NCBI RefSeq assembly: GCF_021228235.1
Contig: NZ_JAJQRG010000005.1
Coordinates: 124,001-188,000, forward strand
Reading direction: 5' to 3'
Length of the DNA stretch: 64,000 bases
From: Pseudophaeobacter flagellatus
Lineage (GTDB): Bacteria > Pseudomonadota > Alphaproteobacteria > Rhodobacterales > Rhodobacteraceae
Each line of letters opens with the position of its first letter. The stretch's first letter is position 1. The notes under the pieces are model-generated. The model was given only the letters and a program-made list of their open reading frames with translations, did no database searches and was not told the origin of the DNA. Position numbers and translations under genes: made by a program. Positions 9,331 through 18,226 of this stretch are shown one piece after another.

Positions 9331-9914
9331 TGCTGCTGAGCCGTCGCAAACTCCGACTTGAAACAGAGCGCCTGACGCTGCGCCCGCCGGTGCATTCGGA
9401 TTTTCAGCCCTGGGCAGCGCTGCGGTTGAAAAGTCAGGCCTATCTTACCCCCTGGGAGCCAGCCTGGGCGGCGGATCATTTGGGGCGCAAATCCTTTACC
9501 AATCGGGTCTATTGGGCGCAGCGCTCGATCTCTTCTGGAACGGCGCTGCCACTGTTTCTGATCCGGCGCGAAGATCAGGTGATCGTCGGGGCGATCACCC
9601 TGGACAATATCCGGCGTGGACCGGCGATGGCGGGAACGCTGGGATATTGGACGGGTCAGCCCTTTGGCCGACAGGGCTACATGCGTGAAGCCATAGGCAC
9701 TGTGGTGCACTATGCCTATGGCAAGCTCGATCTGAGCCGGATCGAGGCGGCCTGCCTGCCTGAAAACACCGCCTCGCGCGGGTTGCTGGAAAAATCCGGC
9801 TTTAAATACGAAGGCGTGGCGCAGTCCTATTTGCAGATTGCCGGGCGCTGGCGCACCCATGTATTGTACGCGGCGCTGCGTCATGATCGCCGGGGGCGAA
9901 CCCAGGTCGGTTGA
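9330..9914 (+). CDS. GNAT acetyltransferase, RimJ/RimL-like
   Basis: 194 residues. The opening RLETERLTLRPPVHSDF is the signature of the RimJ/RimL branch, which acetylates ribosomal protein N-termini or other amines with acetyl-CoA. The acetyl-CoA loop is QPFGRQGYMREA near residues 110-121, followed by ENTASRGLLEKSGFKYEG near 147-164. The ATG is coupled to the M16 peptidase stop (TGATG). The name rimJ is not assigned because many paralogues share these motifs. Confidence 0.85.
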   Translation: MLLSRRKLRLETERLTLRPPVHSDFQPWAALRLKSQAYLTPWEPAWAADHLGRKSFTNRVYWAQRSISSGTALPLFLIRREDQVIVGAITLDNIRRGPAMAGTLGYWTGQPFGRQGYMREAIGTVVHYAYGKLDLSRIEAACLPENTASRGLLEKSGFKYEGVAQSYLQIAGRWRTHVLYAALRHDRRGRTQVG

Positions 9915-10019
9915 GTGGGTTTGCAGCCACCCGGTGAAATCGCACAGCTGCCGGGCCGAGTTGCCCATGATCTGGGCCAAGAGGCTTGCCATCGGGCGCC
10001 GGATTGGGGATGCAGGGGG

Positions 10020-11441
10020 ATGACATATAAATCCGCTGATGCTGTCTTTGCTGCTACCCTCTCTGCTGCGCTGCCAGAGGGGGTGCTGTGCCCATGTGAA
10101 CCGCGATATCTGGAAGAGCCACGTGGCCGCTATCAGGGGCAGGTGGGGCTGCTGGCCAAGCCGACCTGCACCGACCAGGTTGCCACCCTTGTGCGCGCTG
10201 CCAATAACGCCCGTGTGCCGGTGGTGCCCTATGGTGGCGGCACCGGGTTGGTTGGCGGACAGGTCATGCCCGACGGGGCTGCGCCCTTGTTGATCTCGCT
10301 GGAACGCATGGCGCGCATCCGGGCTGTCTATCCACAGGAAAACGTTCTGGTGGCCGAAGCCGGTGCCATTTTGGCCGATGTGCAACAGGCAGCCCTGGCG
10401 CAGGACCGGCTGTTTCCGCTGTCTCTGGCAGCCGAAGGCACGGCGCAGATCGGCGGCAACCTGGCCACCAATGCCGGCGGGGTCAATGTGCTGCGCTATG
10501 GCAATGCCCGTGATCTCTGTCTCGGGCTTGAGGCCGTGTTGCCAAATGGCGAGATCTGGAACGGGCTGAGCCGCCTGCGCAAGGACAATACCGGCTATGA
10601 TCTGCGCAACCTGCTGATCGGCGCCGAGGGGACTTTGGGCGTGATCACCGCAGCCACAGTTAAGCTGGCGCCAATCCCGGCCCGGCAGGGAGTTGCGGTC
10701 TTTGTTGTGCCAACGCCTGAGGCCGCCATTGCCCTGTTGGCCCTGGCGCGTGATCGCCTGGGCGAGGGGGTGAGCGCCTTTGAGCTGATGCACCAGCAGG
10801 GGCTGGCCTTTCTGGCAGAGCACCTGCCACAGCTACGCCAACCCTTTGCCGAGCCGCCCACCTGGTCGGTGCTGATCGATCTGGGGTTGTCGCGCGGGCA
10901 AGATCCGGTTGCGGCTCTCACAGACCTGTTTGAAGCGGCGCTAGAGGCGGGGCTGACCGAGGACGGGGTAATCGCGCAATCGCAAACCCAGGCGCAGGCG
11001 CTCTGGGCGATGCGGGAACAGATACCCGAGGCCAACCGCATGGTCGGCTCGATTTCCAGCCATGACATTTCGGTTCCGATTTCGCAGATCCCTGATTTCA
11101 TCCAGGCCGGCGGTGCGGCAATTTCCGCCCTGGGCGAGGGGGATATGCGGGTCAACTGCTTTGGGCATCTCGGCGATGGGAACCTGCACTATAACGTCTT
11201 TCCGGGCCTAGGAAAATCGCGCGCAGACTACGAACATCTTGCCGCAGCTGTCAAACGCAGGGTGCATGATCTGGTGCAGGAACGGGGCGGTTCTTTCAGT
11301 GCCGAACATGGGGTCGGCCGGATGAAAGTTGCCGACCTGCAGCGCTATGGCGATCCGGTGAAACTGGCAGCGATGCAGGCGATCAAACAGGCGCTGGACC
11401 CCAATGGGATCATGAACCCCGGTGCGGTTCTGCCACTGTAG
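10020..11441 (+). CDS. FAD-linked oxidase of the GlcD / D-lactate dehydrogenase family
   Basis: 473 residues from the ATG at 10020, preceded by AGGGGG. An earlier in-frame start at 9915 lacks family similarity and is not used. An N-terminal PCMH-type FAD domain carries PYGGGTGLVGG (70-80) and IGGNLATNAGGVNVLRYGN; the C-terminal FAD-oxidase domain has FGHLGDGNLHYNV (around 380) and EHGVGRMK near the end. These features are shared by GlcD, D-lactate dehydrogenase and D-2-hydroxyglutarate dehydrogenase. No glcE or glcF follows, so a single-subunit 2-hydroxyacid dehydrogenase is more likely than glycolate oxidase. The substrate cannot be read from sequence. Confidence 0.88.
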   Translation: MTYKSADAVFAATLSAALPEGVLCPCEPRYLEEPRGRYQGQVGLLAKPTCTDQVATLVRAANNARVPVVPYGGGTGLVGGQVMPDGAAPLLISLERMARIRAVYPQENVLVAEAGAILADVQQAALAQDRLFPLSLAAEGTAQIGGNLATNAGGVNVLRYGNARDLCLGLEAVLPNGEIWNGLSRLRKDNTGYDLRNLLIGAEGTLGVITAATVKLAPIPARQGVAVFVVPTPEAAIALLALARDRLGEGVSAFELMHQQGLAFLAEHLPQLRQPFAEPPTWSVLIDLGLSRGQDPVAALTDLFEAALEAGLTEDGVIAQSQTQAQALWAMREQIPEANRMVGSISSHDISVPISQIPDFIQAGGAAISALGEGDMRVNCFGHLGDGNLHYNVFPGLGKSRADYEHLAAAVKRRVHDLVQERGGSFSAEHGVGRMKVADLQRYGDPVKLAAMQAIKQALDPNGIMNPGAVLPL

Positions 11442-11528
11442 CGCGTTTGATACGGCCCTGCGAGGCAGCAAAGGGGGGCTCCCGCGTAGCCCGTACTCTT
11501 CCTGAGGAAGGATGGCCACTTGGGCCCG

Positions 11529-11579
11529 GCGCCGCGCATCCGCGCGGCGCGCCTTTATGGCTGTTCCAGCCATAAAGGC
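11529..11579. repeat. Two abutting perfect hairpins (REP-like)
   Basis: The first repeat, GCGCCGCGC-ATCC-GCGCGGCGC (11529-11550), is followed with no gap by a 13-bp perfect stem, GCCTTTATGGCTG-TTC-CAGCCATAAAGGC (11551-11579). They lie between two convergent genes, the FAD oxidase and apt. They may end transcription from both sides or be a dispersed palindromic element. Confidence 0.75.
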
Positions 11580-11597
11580 CATGCCCAACGGGAAGTT

Positions 11598-11646
11598 CTC
11601 CATGTTGATGGAGGCCTGACGGGCGGGAGGGCACCGCTGCGTCAGG
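11598..11646. repeat. Two further inverted repeats upstream of the apt stop
   Basis: CTCCAT-GTTG-ATGGAG (11598-11613) and CCTGACG ... CGTCAGG (11615-11621 with 11640-11646). With the pair at 11529-11579 they make four inverted repeats within about 120 bases. Confidence 0.55.
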
Positions 11647-11661
11647 GACAGGGATGTGAGG

Positions 11662-12201
11662 TTACTCGCCCTCGAATTCGCATAAGACGTGCACATCCAT
11701 TCCCATGTTTTCCAGAACCTTGCGGCCACCTAGATCGGGCAGATCAACGATAAAGGAGCAGGAAATGATTTCCCCGCCCAAGCGCTCGATCAGTTTGATC
11801 CCGGCAGAGGCGGTGCCGCCCGTGGCCAGGAGGTCATCAACCACGAGAACCTTTTCGCCTGGCTGAATGGCATCTTCATGGATCTCGACGATGGCTTCGC
11901 CGTATTCCAGCTTGTAGTCTTGGCTAATGGTGCGGCCCGGCAGCTTGCCCTTTTTGCGGATGGGCACAAAACCGACGCTGAGCTGGTGAGCAATGGCTCC
12001 TCCCATGATAAAGCCCCGCGCCTCAAGCCCGACGACCTTGTCTATCCGCTCACCGGCATAGGGGTGCAGCATCTGGTCGATGGCCATGCGAAAGCCACGC
12101 GGATCAGCAAAGAGCGTGGTGACATCGCGGAACATGATGCCCTCGTGGGGGAAATCAACAATGGTGCGGATATAGTCTTTGACGGCTGTCTTCTTTGGCA
12201 T
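11662..12201 (-). CDS. apt: Adenine phosphoribosyltransferase
   Basis: 179 residues, full length. It makes AMP from adenine and PRPP. The PRPP loop [14 protein letters not shown] is at 118-131, and the family segments [16 protein letters not shown] (57-72) and RKKGKLPG (82-89) are present. It is on the same strand as mtnP, two genes upstream, whose reaction releases adenine, so the two can act in sequence in methylthioadenosine salvage. An unrelated membrane gene lies between them. Confidence 0.96.
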   Translation of the reverse strand: MPKKTAVKDYIRTIVDFPHEGIMFRDVTTLFADPRGFRMAIDQMLHPYAGERIDKVVGLEARGFIMGGAIAHQLSVGFVPIRKKGKLPGRTISQDYKLEYGEAIVEIHEDAIQPGEKVLVVDDLLATGGTASAGIKLIERLGGEIISCSFIVDLPDLGGRKVLENMGMDVHVLCEFEGE

Positions 12202-12317
12202 GGTTCGGCTTTCTGTTATTGGCAGATGGTATCGTAGGGCGCGCCTTCAGGCCAACAGGGTTTGGCTGATGTGGCGGATGCACGCAAGGGGGCGGGGTGC
12301 GGCGCATCCCCATCGGG

Positions 12318-13328
12318 TCACCGAAATACCCGGGTTGTCAGGCGCATCAGGCTTTCCAGCGGGCCGCGTCTGGCAATGAGGGCCCAAAGCCAGCTCACCA
12401 GCATGGAGAGCGCACAGAAGCCAAGGCTGTAGCCAAGAATCTGTTGCGGGGTGAGACTGCCATCCAGCTGCCCTAGGGCCTCCAGCGTGCCCATGCCCAC
12501 CAGTATATGCGCAATATAGAGGCTCAGCGCGATCCGTCCCGGCGCGGCCAGCCATTCGCCCAGGCCAAGCCGATCCAGCGTTGGGGTGACGCGCAGCACA
12601 AGGCCCAGGATCAGTGCGGCACTGCCGCTGGCCGCGAGGATGTAGAACGGCCCCGGCGGTAGCGACGCGGTGCCGAGAACTGCGGCCAGATCCGGAACTT
12701 GTATCATCTGGCCGGGAAGGCTGGCGAGCAGGGCGCAGGCGCCCCCCCAGAGGACCAGCCGGTTCTGAACTGCTTTTTGCCCCAGATCCTGCCGCCCGAT
12801 CCACATACCAATAAAGACAAAGCTGACCCAGGGAAAAACCGGGTGCCAGCCATTGAAGAAGGCGTGGCGCAGAAATCCTTCCAAGGTCCAGAACTCGGCG
12901 TAGCTCAGGTTATTCCAATCCCAATGCGCCTCATAGTCCAGCAGGAACAGTCCCAGAAGGCCAATCACTACAGCGCCAAGCGCGGCGGCCAGCAGGTGGC
13001 GGGGGGCGGCGTTCACAAAGGGCAGGGCGAGCAGAAAATACAGCGCATAGAAATGCAGAATATCCGCCTCGAACACCTGCAGGTTCAAGAGCCCCAGCGC
13101 AAAGAGAACCCCGGCCCGTGCCAGGATTTCGCGTTTTCTGCTTGTGCCCATGGTCAGGCCAATTCCGGCCAGTACAACAAAAAGCGCCGCGGCACGGCCC
13201 TCTAGGTTATTGGTCAGCAGCGAGGCAAAATCCGGCCCAGCAGTGACCTGCGCTGCAATCCTGAAATTCACCAGAACCATGCCGCAATAGGCTAGAAACC
13301 GTGCAATATCCAATCCATTTTGGCGCAT
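12318..13328 (-). CDS. DUF418-like multi-pass membrane protein
   Basis: 336 residues from the ATG at 13328, with GAGAGAG just upstream; a longer opening from 13376 is less likely. It opens RQNGLDIARFLAYCGMVLVNF, the start pattern of DUF418 and related acyltransferase-like membrane proteins, and has about nine or ten hydrophobic helices. The segment RIALSLYIAHILVGMG near 280 fits the conserved C-terminal region of that family. Function is unknown; some relatives are membrane acyltransferases. It lies between mtnP and apt on the same strand, with a terminator between mtnP and this gene. Confidence 0.75.
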   Translation of the reverse strand: MRQNGLDIARFLAYCGMVLVNFRIAAQVTAGPDFASLLTNNLEGRAAALFVVLAGIGLTMGTSRKREILARAGVLFALGLLNLQVFEADILHFYALYFLLALPFVNAAPRHLLAAALGAVVIGLLGLFLLDYEAHWDWNNLSYAEFWTLEGFLRHAFFNGWHPVFPWVSFVFIGMWIGRQDLGQKAVQNRLVLWGGACALLASLPGQMIQVPDLAAVLGTASLPPGPFYILAASGSAALILGLVLRVTPTLDRLGLGEWLAAPGRIALSLYIAHILVGMGTLEALGQLDGSLTPQQILGYSLGFCALSMLVSWLWALIARRGPLESLMRLTTRVFR

Positions 13329-13421
13329 GTGGTGCTCTCTCAAATTTGTTTGATAACTATGAATGCGTCGTATCACGACGCCGTGAAGCTACCTGTCTAA
13401 TGAAGGTGCGGGCGGCGAAAT

Positions 13422-13455
13422 AAAAAGGGGGCAGGCCAAATGGTCTGCCCCCAGT
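13422..13455 (-). terminator. Rho-independent terminator after mtnP
   Basis: Read on the minus strand, an 11-bp stem (GGGGGCAG paired with CTGCCCCC, continued by a G-T and two C-G pairs) is followed by TTTTTATTT. It lies 27 bases beyond the mtnP stop and should end that transcript. Confidence 0.85.
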
Positions 13456-13481
13456 TGCAAAAAGCTGCCTGTTGGTGTTGG

Positions 13482-14345
13482 TCAGCCCAGCACCCGGCCC
13501 GCCACCGCATCCAATTTTGCCAGCAAGGCCGGATCGCGTTTTTCGGGGGCGGTCATCACGGCGAATTCCAGCGCCCGGTCGCAGCCCTGCGGGCAGGGGG
13601 CGCGTGTTGCCCCCAAGAGCGCGGGCAGGTGACGCACCAGCGCGCGGGCATGGCTGGAATTGCCCTGTAGCGTGGCCAGAATGTCGCTGATATCGACAGC
13701 CCCGTGATCAGGGTGCCAGCTGTCGTAATCGGTAACCATGGCGATGGAGGCATAGCATAGTTCGGCCTCACGTGCGAGCTTGGCCTCGGGCATGTTTGTC
13801 ATGCCAATCACATCACAGTCCCAGCTTTCGCGGTAGATTTTGGATTCTGCTATCGACGAGAACTGCGGCCCCTCCATGCAGAGATAGGTACCGCCGCGAT
13901 GCACCGTTACGCCTGCCGCGCGGGCGGCCTGTTCGGCCGCATCGGACAGGCGGGCACAGGTGGGATGGGCGACGCTTACATGGGCGACGCAGCCGGTACC
14001 AAAGAAGCTCTTCTCGCGGGCAAAGGTCCGATCAATGAATTGATCGACGATGACAAAATCCCCCGGCGCCATTTGCTCGCGGAAGGAGCCGCAGGCGGAA
14101 ACAGAAAACACATCCGTCACCCCAAGCCGTTTCAGCGCGTCGATATTGGCGCGGTAGGGAACTTCGGTTGGCGAATGCACATGGCCGCGTCCATGACGGG
14201 GTAAAAAGGCCATTTTTACCCCGTCCAGCTGCCCGGTGAGGATCTGATCCGAGGGTGCGCCCCAGGGGGTTTCAACCGAGGTCCAGCTGGCATCCTGCAG
14301 CCCGTCGATTTCATAAATGCCGGATCCGCCGATCACGGCGATCAT
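13482..14345 (-). CDS. mtnP: S-methyl-5'-thioadenosine phosphorylase
   Basis: 287 residues from the ATG at 14345 (MIAVIGGSGIYEIDGL). The 77 extra codons that could be added upstream are low-complexity and not family-like. The enzyme cleaves methylthioadenosine with phosphate to adenine and methylthioribose-1-phosphate. The phosphate-binding GGSGIY (5-10), PRHGRGHVHSPTEVPYRANI and GMTNMPEAKLARE segments fit the MTAP branch of nucleoside phosphorylases. Adenine can then go to apt nearby. Confidence 0.93.
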   Translation of the reverse strand: MIAVIGGSGIYEIDGLQDASWTSVETPWGAPSDQILTGQLDGVKMAFLPRHGRGHVHSPTEVPYRANIDALKRLGVTDVFSVSACGSFREQMAPGDFVIVDQFIDRTFAREKSFFGTGCVAHVSVAHPTCARLSDAAEQAARAAGVTVHRGGTYLCMEGPQFSSIAESKIYRESWDCDVIGMTNMPEAKLAREAELCYASIAMVTDYDSWHPDHGAVDISDILATLQGNSSHARALVRHLPALLGATRAPCPQGCDRALEFAVMTAPEKRDPALLAKLDAVAGRVLG

Positions 14346-14512
14346 GGTATCCTGTGTCACGCGTCTTGCTCCTGTTGTATTTGGTTGGTTTTTGCTCTGC
14401 CTGCCGGGGTGGGGCTTTGCTGTTGTGCCCGTTGATTTGTGCCTGTCTGGCGGGGGTTTGACAACTGCAGCGGCCACTGTGTCGGATGGCTGGCGGTCCG
14501 TGGTGGCGCGGC

Positions 14513-14935
14513 CTATGGGGGGCTGCGATCGGGCTGCAGCAGGGTGCTGTCCATCATCTTGCGAAAGGTCGGGCATTGGGAATGGCGCGGCGCCTTGCAG
14601 CGGGCGACATGACGTAGGGCACGCGACAGGATGGTCAGTTCGCGTATGCGCTGGTCAACTTCCTTTGCGCGGCTGAGCAAGCGGTCCCGATCAAGGGTAA
14701 AGTCCGCCTGCGCCGCACTGGCTGGGCCAAAGATGTTGGCAATATCACTCAGCGAGAACCCGGCCCGCTGCCCCATGGCGATCAATGCCAGACGGTCCAG
14801 CACCGAGGCATCATATTGCCGACGCAGCCCCTTGCGGCTGTCGGCGGCAATCAGGCCCAGCTCTTCATAATAGCGCAGGGCAGAGGGCTTCAGACCAGCC
14901 CGTGCAGCCACATCGGCGATATCCATCGATTTCAT
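14513..14935 (-). CDS. MerR-family transcriptional regulator
   Basis: 140 residues. The N-terminal MerR helix-turn-helix is clear (DIADVAARAGLKPSALRYYEELGLI, about residues 5-29), followed by the RRQYD wing and a coiled-coil dimer helix. Two cysteines ten residues apart near the end (RCKAPRHSQCPTF) may bind an effector or metal, but no inducer can be named. It is divergent from a DUF2938 membrane gene with 73 bases between them, and the two are probably a regulator-target pair. Confidence 0.88.
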   Translation of the reverse strand: MKSMDIADVAARAGLKPSALRYYEELGLIAADSRKGLRRQYDASVLDRLALIAMGQRAGFSLSDIANIFGPASAAQADFTLDRDRLLSRAKEVDQRIRELTILSRALRHVARCKAPRHSQCPTFRKMMDSTLLQPDRSPP

Positions 14936-14936
14936 C

Positions 14937-14961
14937 TTGACCTCAAGCTCGCTTTAATTTG
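14937..14961. promoter_or_regulatory. Candidate MerR-type operator between MerR gene and DUF2938 gene
   Basis: TTGACC at 14937-14942 could be a -35 box and overlaps the dyad CCTCAAG-CTCG-CTTTAAT (14941-14958). The left half matches the CCTCAAG half-site seen in SoxR-type operators; the right half is imperfect. No convincing -10 box was found at the 19-20 base spacing that MerR promoters use, so this stays tentative. Confidence 0.35.
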
Positions 14962-15008
14962 CAAACAAGACACCTGTTACAATCATCCGTCAAGAAAAGG
15001 AGTTTTGG

Positions 15009-15530
15009 ATGAGCGGGTTTTATCTGGAAATGGGGCGCATTTTGTTGGTGGGGCTTATCGCGACGGGGTTTATGGATCTCTGTAACGTGCTGCGCAGTCG
15101 CCTGTTGCACGAGAAATCCATGGATTGGGCCCTGGTGGGGCGCTGGCTGGGACAGGTTGCGCAGGGCCACTGGGTGCTGAAGGACCCAAAGACCGCCCCG
15201 GCGCAGTCCTTTGACCGGGCCCTGGGCTGGCTGTTTCACTATGTTGTCGGCGTTGGGCTGGCGGGGGCGATGTGGCTGCTGCTGGGGCGTGCGGCATTGG
15301 CAGAGCCGCAGCTGCTGGCGTGCCTTGGTTTTGGTGCGCTGACCGTGGTGATCCCTATGACAACCCTGCAGCCGGGGCTTGGGCTGGGGCTTGCGGCGCG
15401 CAAACTGCCCAACCCCTGGGCCGCGCGTCGACGCAGTTTACTGACCCATGTCAGCTTTGGGCTGGGGCTGTATTTTGCGGCAGCTGCTGTGGCCAGTGTT
15501 CAGACCAGTGTCTTGGCCTGGCCGATCTGA
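15009..15530 (+). CDS. DUF2938 family membrane protein
   Basis: 173 residues with four hydrophobic segments. The pattern (GLIATGFMDLCNVL near the start, then W-x-GR-W, an H-x-GW/FHY region near residue 78 and PMTTLQPGLGLGLAARKLPNP) fits DUF2938, whose function is unknown. AAAAGGAG upstream of the ATG is a good ribosome binding site. The gene is divergent from the MerR regulator, which suggests it responds to that regulator's inducer. Confidence 0.8.
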   Translation: MSGFYLEMGRILLVGLIATGFMDLCNVLRSRLLHEKSMDWALVGRWLGQVAQGHWVLKDPKTAPAQSFDRALGWLFHYVVGVGLAGAMWLLLGRAALAEPQLLACLGFGALTVVIPMTTLQPGLGLGLAARKLPNPWAARRRSLLTHVSFGLGLYFAAAAVASVQTSVLAWPI

Positions 15531-15630
15531 TCGGCCAGGTCGCCACCAGCGGCCCCAGCCCTTGTGCCATTGGCGAAATTCCGCTAGGGGCGGGCAGCGA
15601 ACAAAGCTCCTCCAATCACAGGTATCCCCC

Positions 15631-17274
15631 ATGAGACGCGCCGCCATGGCCCTGCTGGCCAATCATATATCCCCGCCGAACCTTTCAATCATGCAGGACG
15701 AAGGCTGGTCCGTTGCTCGGGTGCGCACCGAGATCTTGTCGGGTTTCACAGTCTCGCTGGCCCTGGTGCCCGAAGCGGTGGCCTTTGCCTTTGTCGCCGG
15801 GGTGCACCCTCTGGTTGGGCTTTATGCGGCGTTTATGGTTGGGCTGGTAACAGCCTTGATTGGCGGGCGCCCGGGGATGATTTCTGGCGCCACCGGTGCG
15901 CTGGCCGTGGTCATGGTGGCGCTGGTGGCCCAGCACGGGGTTGAATATCTTTTTGCCACCGTGGTTCTAATGGGCATTTTGCAGCTGATCGCCGGGGTGA
16001 TGCATTGGGGGAAATTCATCCGTCTGGTGCCGCATCCGGTGATGCTGGGCTTTGTGAATGGTCTGGCGATCGTGATTTTCCTGGCGCAGATGACGCAGTT
16101 CAAGGTGCCCGGCAGTGGTGGCGCCGAGTGGCTGTCTGGCCTGTCGTTGATGTTGATGCTGGGGCTGGTAGGGCTGACCATGGCAATCATCTGGGCCACG
16201 CCCAAGATCACCTCGATCATTCCCGCGCCGCTGGCCGGGATTGGTATCGTGGCCGGTATTGTGATCATCTTTGGCTTGGATGTGCCGCGGGTGGGGGATA
16301 TGGCGTCGATCAAGGGGGCCTTGCCCTCGCTGCATAATCCCTTTGGCCAAGGGCTGGGCATCTACGGGGATATGCTGGCACCGTTCAATCTGGAAACACT
16401 GAAGATCATCCTGCCCTATGCGGTGATCCTGGCCGCCATTGGCCTGATCGAGAGCCTGCTGACGCTGAACCTGGTGGGGGAAATCACGGGCAAGCGGGGC
16501 GGCGCCAGTCAGGAATGCATCGCCCAGGGCACCGCAAATGTGATCACCGGCTTCTTTGGCGGCATGGGTGGTTGCGCCATGATTGGTCAGTCGATGATCA
16601 ATGTGAAATCGGGTGGCCGGACCCGGATTGCCGGTATTGTGGCCGCGCTCTGCCTGTTGTTGTTCATTGTCGTGGCCTCGCCACTGATCGAGCAGATCCC
16701 GCTGGCGGCGCTGGTCGGTGTGATGTTCATGGTGGTGATTGGCACCTTTGCCTGGAACAGCTTGAAAATCATGACCAAAGTCCCGCCGATGGATGCCTTT
16801 GTGATTGTCCTGGTGACTGTCGTCACCGTAATGAGTGACCTCGCCATTGCGGTTGTGGTTGGGGTGATCGTCTCGGCGCTGGCCTATGCCTGGAACAATG
16901 CACGCCGTATTCATGCCATTACCCGCGAATCCGAAAGTGAGGAAGGCGCCAAGGTCTATGAGATCGAAGGGCCGCTGTTCTTTGGCTCTACCGATGGCTT
17001 CATCGAGCTGTTCGACGTGGAAAATGACCCCGACAAGGTGATTGTCGAGTTTGAACGCAGCCGGGTTGTGGACCAGTCCGCGTTGCAGGCAATCGAGGCC
17101 ATCGCCGGCAAATATGAGGCGGCAGGCAAGACCTTGATGCTGCGCCACCTCAGCCGGGATTGTCATGAGTTGCTGGCTAAGGCCGGCCATCTGATGATCG
17201 ATAGTGATGATGATCCTGAATATCAGGTCGCGGTGGATTATTCGGTGAAAACCGGCATTCTGGGCGGTCACTGA
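15631..17274 (+). CDS. SulP-family anion transporter with STAS domain
   Basis: About 547 residues from the ATG at 15631; starts at 15646 or 15691 are also possible, and the earlier opening from 15448 overlaps the previous gene. SulP proteins carry sulfate, bicarbonate or other anions. The N-terminal transport domain has SGFTVSLALVPEAVAFAFVAGVHP, GATGALAVVMVALV and NVITGFFGGMGGCAMIGQSMIN. A cytoplasmic STAS domain follows from about 445 (YEIEGPLFFGSTDGFIELF). The substrate is not determined. A strong terminator stands at 17308-17340. Confidence 0.92.
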   Translation: MRRAAMALLANHISPPNLSIMQDEGWSVARVRTEILSGFTVSLALVPEAVAFAFVAGVHPLVGLYAAFMVGLVTALIGGRPGMISGATGALAVVMVALVAQHGVEYLFATVVLMGILQLIAGVMHWGKFIRLVPHPVMLGFVNGLAIVIFLAQMTQFKVPGSGGAEWLSGLSLMLMLGLVGLTMAIIWATPKITSIIPAPLAGIGIVAGIVIIFGLDVPRVGDMASIKGALPSLHNPFGQGLGIYGDMLAPFNLETLKIILPYAVILAAIGLIESLLTLNLVGEITGKRGGASQECIAQGTANVITGFFGGMGGCAMIGQSMINVKSGGRTRIAGIVAALCLLLFIVVASPLIEQIPLAALVGVMFMVVIGTFAWNSLKIMTKVPPMDAFVIVLVTVVTVMSDLAIAVVVGVIVSALAYAWNNARRIHAITRESESEEGAKVYEIEGPLFFGSTDGFIELFDVENDPDKVIVEFERSRVVDQSALQAIEAIAGKYEAAGKTLMLRHLSRDCHELLAKAGHLMIDSDDDPEYQVAVDYSVKTGILGGH

Positions 17275-17307
17275 TCCAGCGGCCACCCGGCCAGTTTGTT
17301 ATGCGGT

Positions 17308-17340
17308 CGCGCCCCTGACGGGGCGCGGCTGTTTTGTTTG
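17308..17340 (+). terminator. Rho-independent terminator after the SulP gene
   Basis: A perfect 8-bp stem CGCGCCCC-TGAC-GGGGCGCG (17308-17327) is followed by GCTGTTTTGTTTG. It lies 34 bases after the stop. Confidence 0.85.
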
Positions 17341-17575
17341 TTTGGGGGCTCGGATTCACCCAAGCAGCATCTGCTGCTTGCGGCCTCTCCTCTTTTCTTG
17401 CCTATGCCTGGCAGATCGGTGCCCGGCGCGACAAGCATAATAGCCGCATCCCCGCCCCGATGGGGCGCGGAGCCTCGGCGATTTGGCCTGCACTTCGGAC
17501 GCCGATCTGCACTGCTTTGGGCAAGACGAGGATGGCTCCGAAGCAGCAGGTCAGGGGTGGCGCGGGGGGGGCGGG
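17341..17575. other. Gene-free stretch between SulP and the CatB-like gene
   Basis: Together with the terminator before it, about 300 bases without a gene separate two convergent genes. It has a short hairpin, CAAGCAGCA-TC-TGCTGCTTG (17361-17380), and GC-rich sequence with no supported ORF. Confidence 0.5.
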
Positions 17576-18217
17576 TCAGTCGGGGGCGAGGCTTTCCAGC
17601 ATTTCCAGATCACCCGACAGCAGGGCCGGTTCGGCGCGCGCCAGCAGCTCTTGTGGCCAGTGCCACCATTTCAGCGACAGCAGCCGCGCGATCTGCGGTT
17701 TTGGAAAGCGAAAGCGGGCAACAATGGCGGGGTTGCCTGTCACAATCGCATAGGGCGGTATGGTGCCGCGCACGACCGCGCCCGCGCCGATGATGGCGCC
17801 ATCGCCGATCCGGGCCCCGGGCAGGATCATCGCGCCATAGCCAATCCAGACGTCATGCCCGATTAGCGTGTCGCGGATATCTGGCTGAAAATCGGCCATC
17901 TGGGCCGGATCAAACACCGGGAAGGGATAGCAGCTGATCCCCTCTTGGGCGTGATTGGCAGAGGCGGTGATAAAGCGTACGCCATGAGCGATCTGGCAAA
18001 ACCGGCCAATCACCAGCCGTTCACGCGCGCCGGCAAAGAGATAGGGGGCAAGATGGCTGGCCCAATCCCGCGGTGGCTGAAAATCGGAGGCATAGCTATA
18101 GTCCCCAATCTGGATATTGGGGTGCGAAATCACACGCGACAGCATGACTGTTCCGGCATGGGGCTGGCCATCTGGCAAGACAATCGGGTTGCGCAGGGCC
18201 GGGTTGGGCAGGGGCAT
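17576..18217 (-). CDS. CatB-related O-acetyltransferase (left-handed beta-helix)
   Basis: 213 residues. Hexapeptide-repeat proteins of the xenobiotic acetyltransferase group transfer acetyl from acetyl-CoA to antibiotics or sugars. Repeats such as IGHDVWIGYGAMILPGARIG and IGAGAVVRGTIPPYAIVTGNPA, the catalytic-histidine segment ANHAQEGISCYPF and the closing FRFPKPQIARLLSLKWW match CatB/VatD-like proteins. The real substrate is not known, and chromosomal copies often give no resistance. It begins 9 bases after the flavin reductase stop and is probably in one transcript with it. Confidence 0.87.
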   Translation of the reverse strand: MPLPNPALRNPIVLPDGQPHAGTVMLSRVISHPNIQIGDYSYASDFQPPRDWASHLAPYLFAGARERLVIGRFCQIAHGVRFITASANHAQEGISCYPFPVFDPAQMADFQPDIRDTLIGHDVWIGYGAMILPGARIGDGAIIGAGAVVRGTIPPYAIVTGNPAIVARFRFPKPQIARLLSLKWWHWPQELLARAEPALLSGDLEMLESLAPD

Positions 18218-18226
18218 CAGAAATCC

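Noticed and set aside
9270-10823. 517-codon minus-strand ORF
   Set aside because: It is antisense to the GNAT and FAD oxidase genes, whose motifs are clear, and its product is low-complexity with no recognisable domain.
15967-17286. 439-codon minus-strand ORF under the SulP gene
   Set aside because: A His/Gln/Asp-rich shadow of a certain transporter gene, with no start signal.
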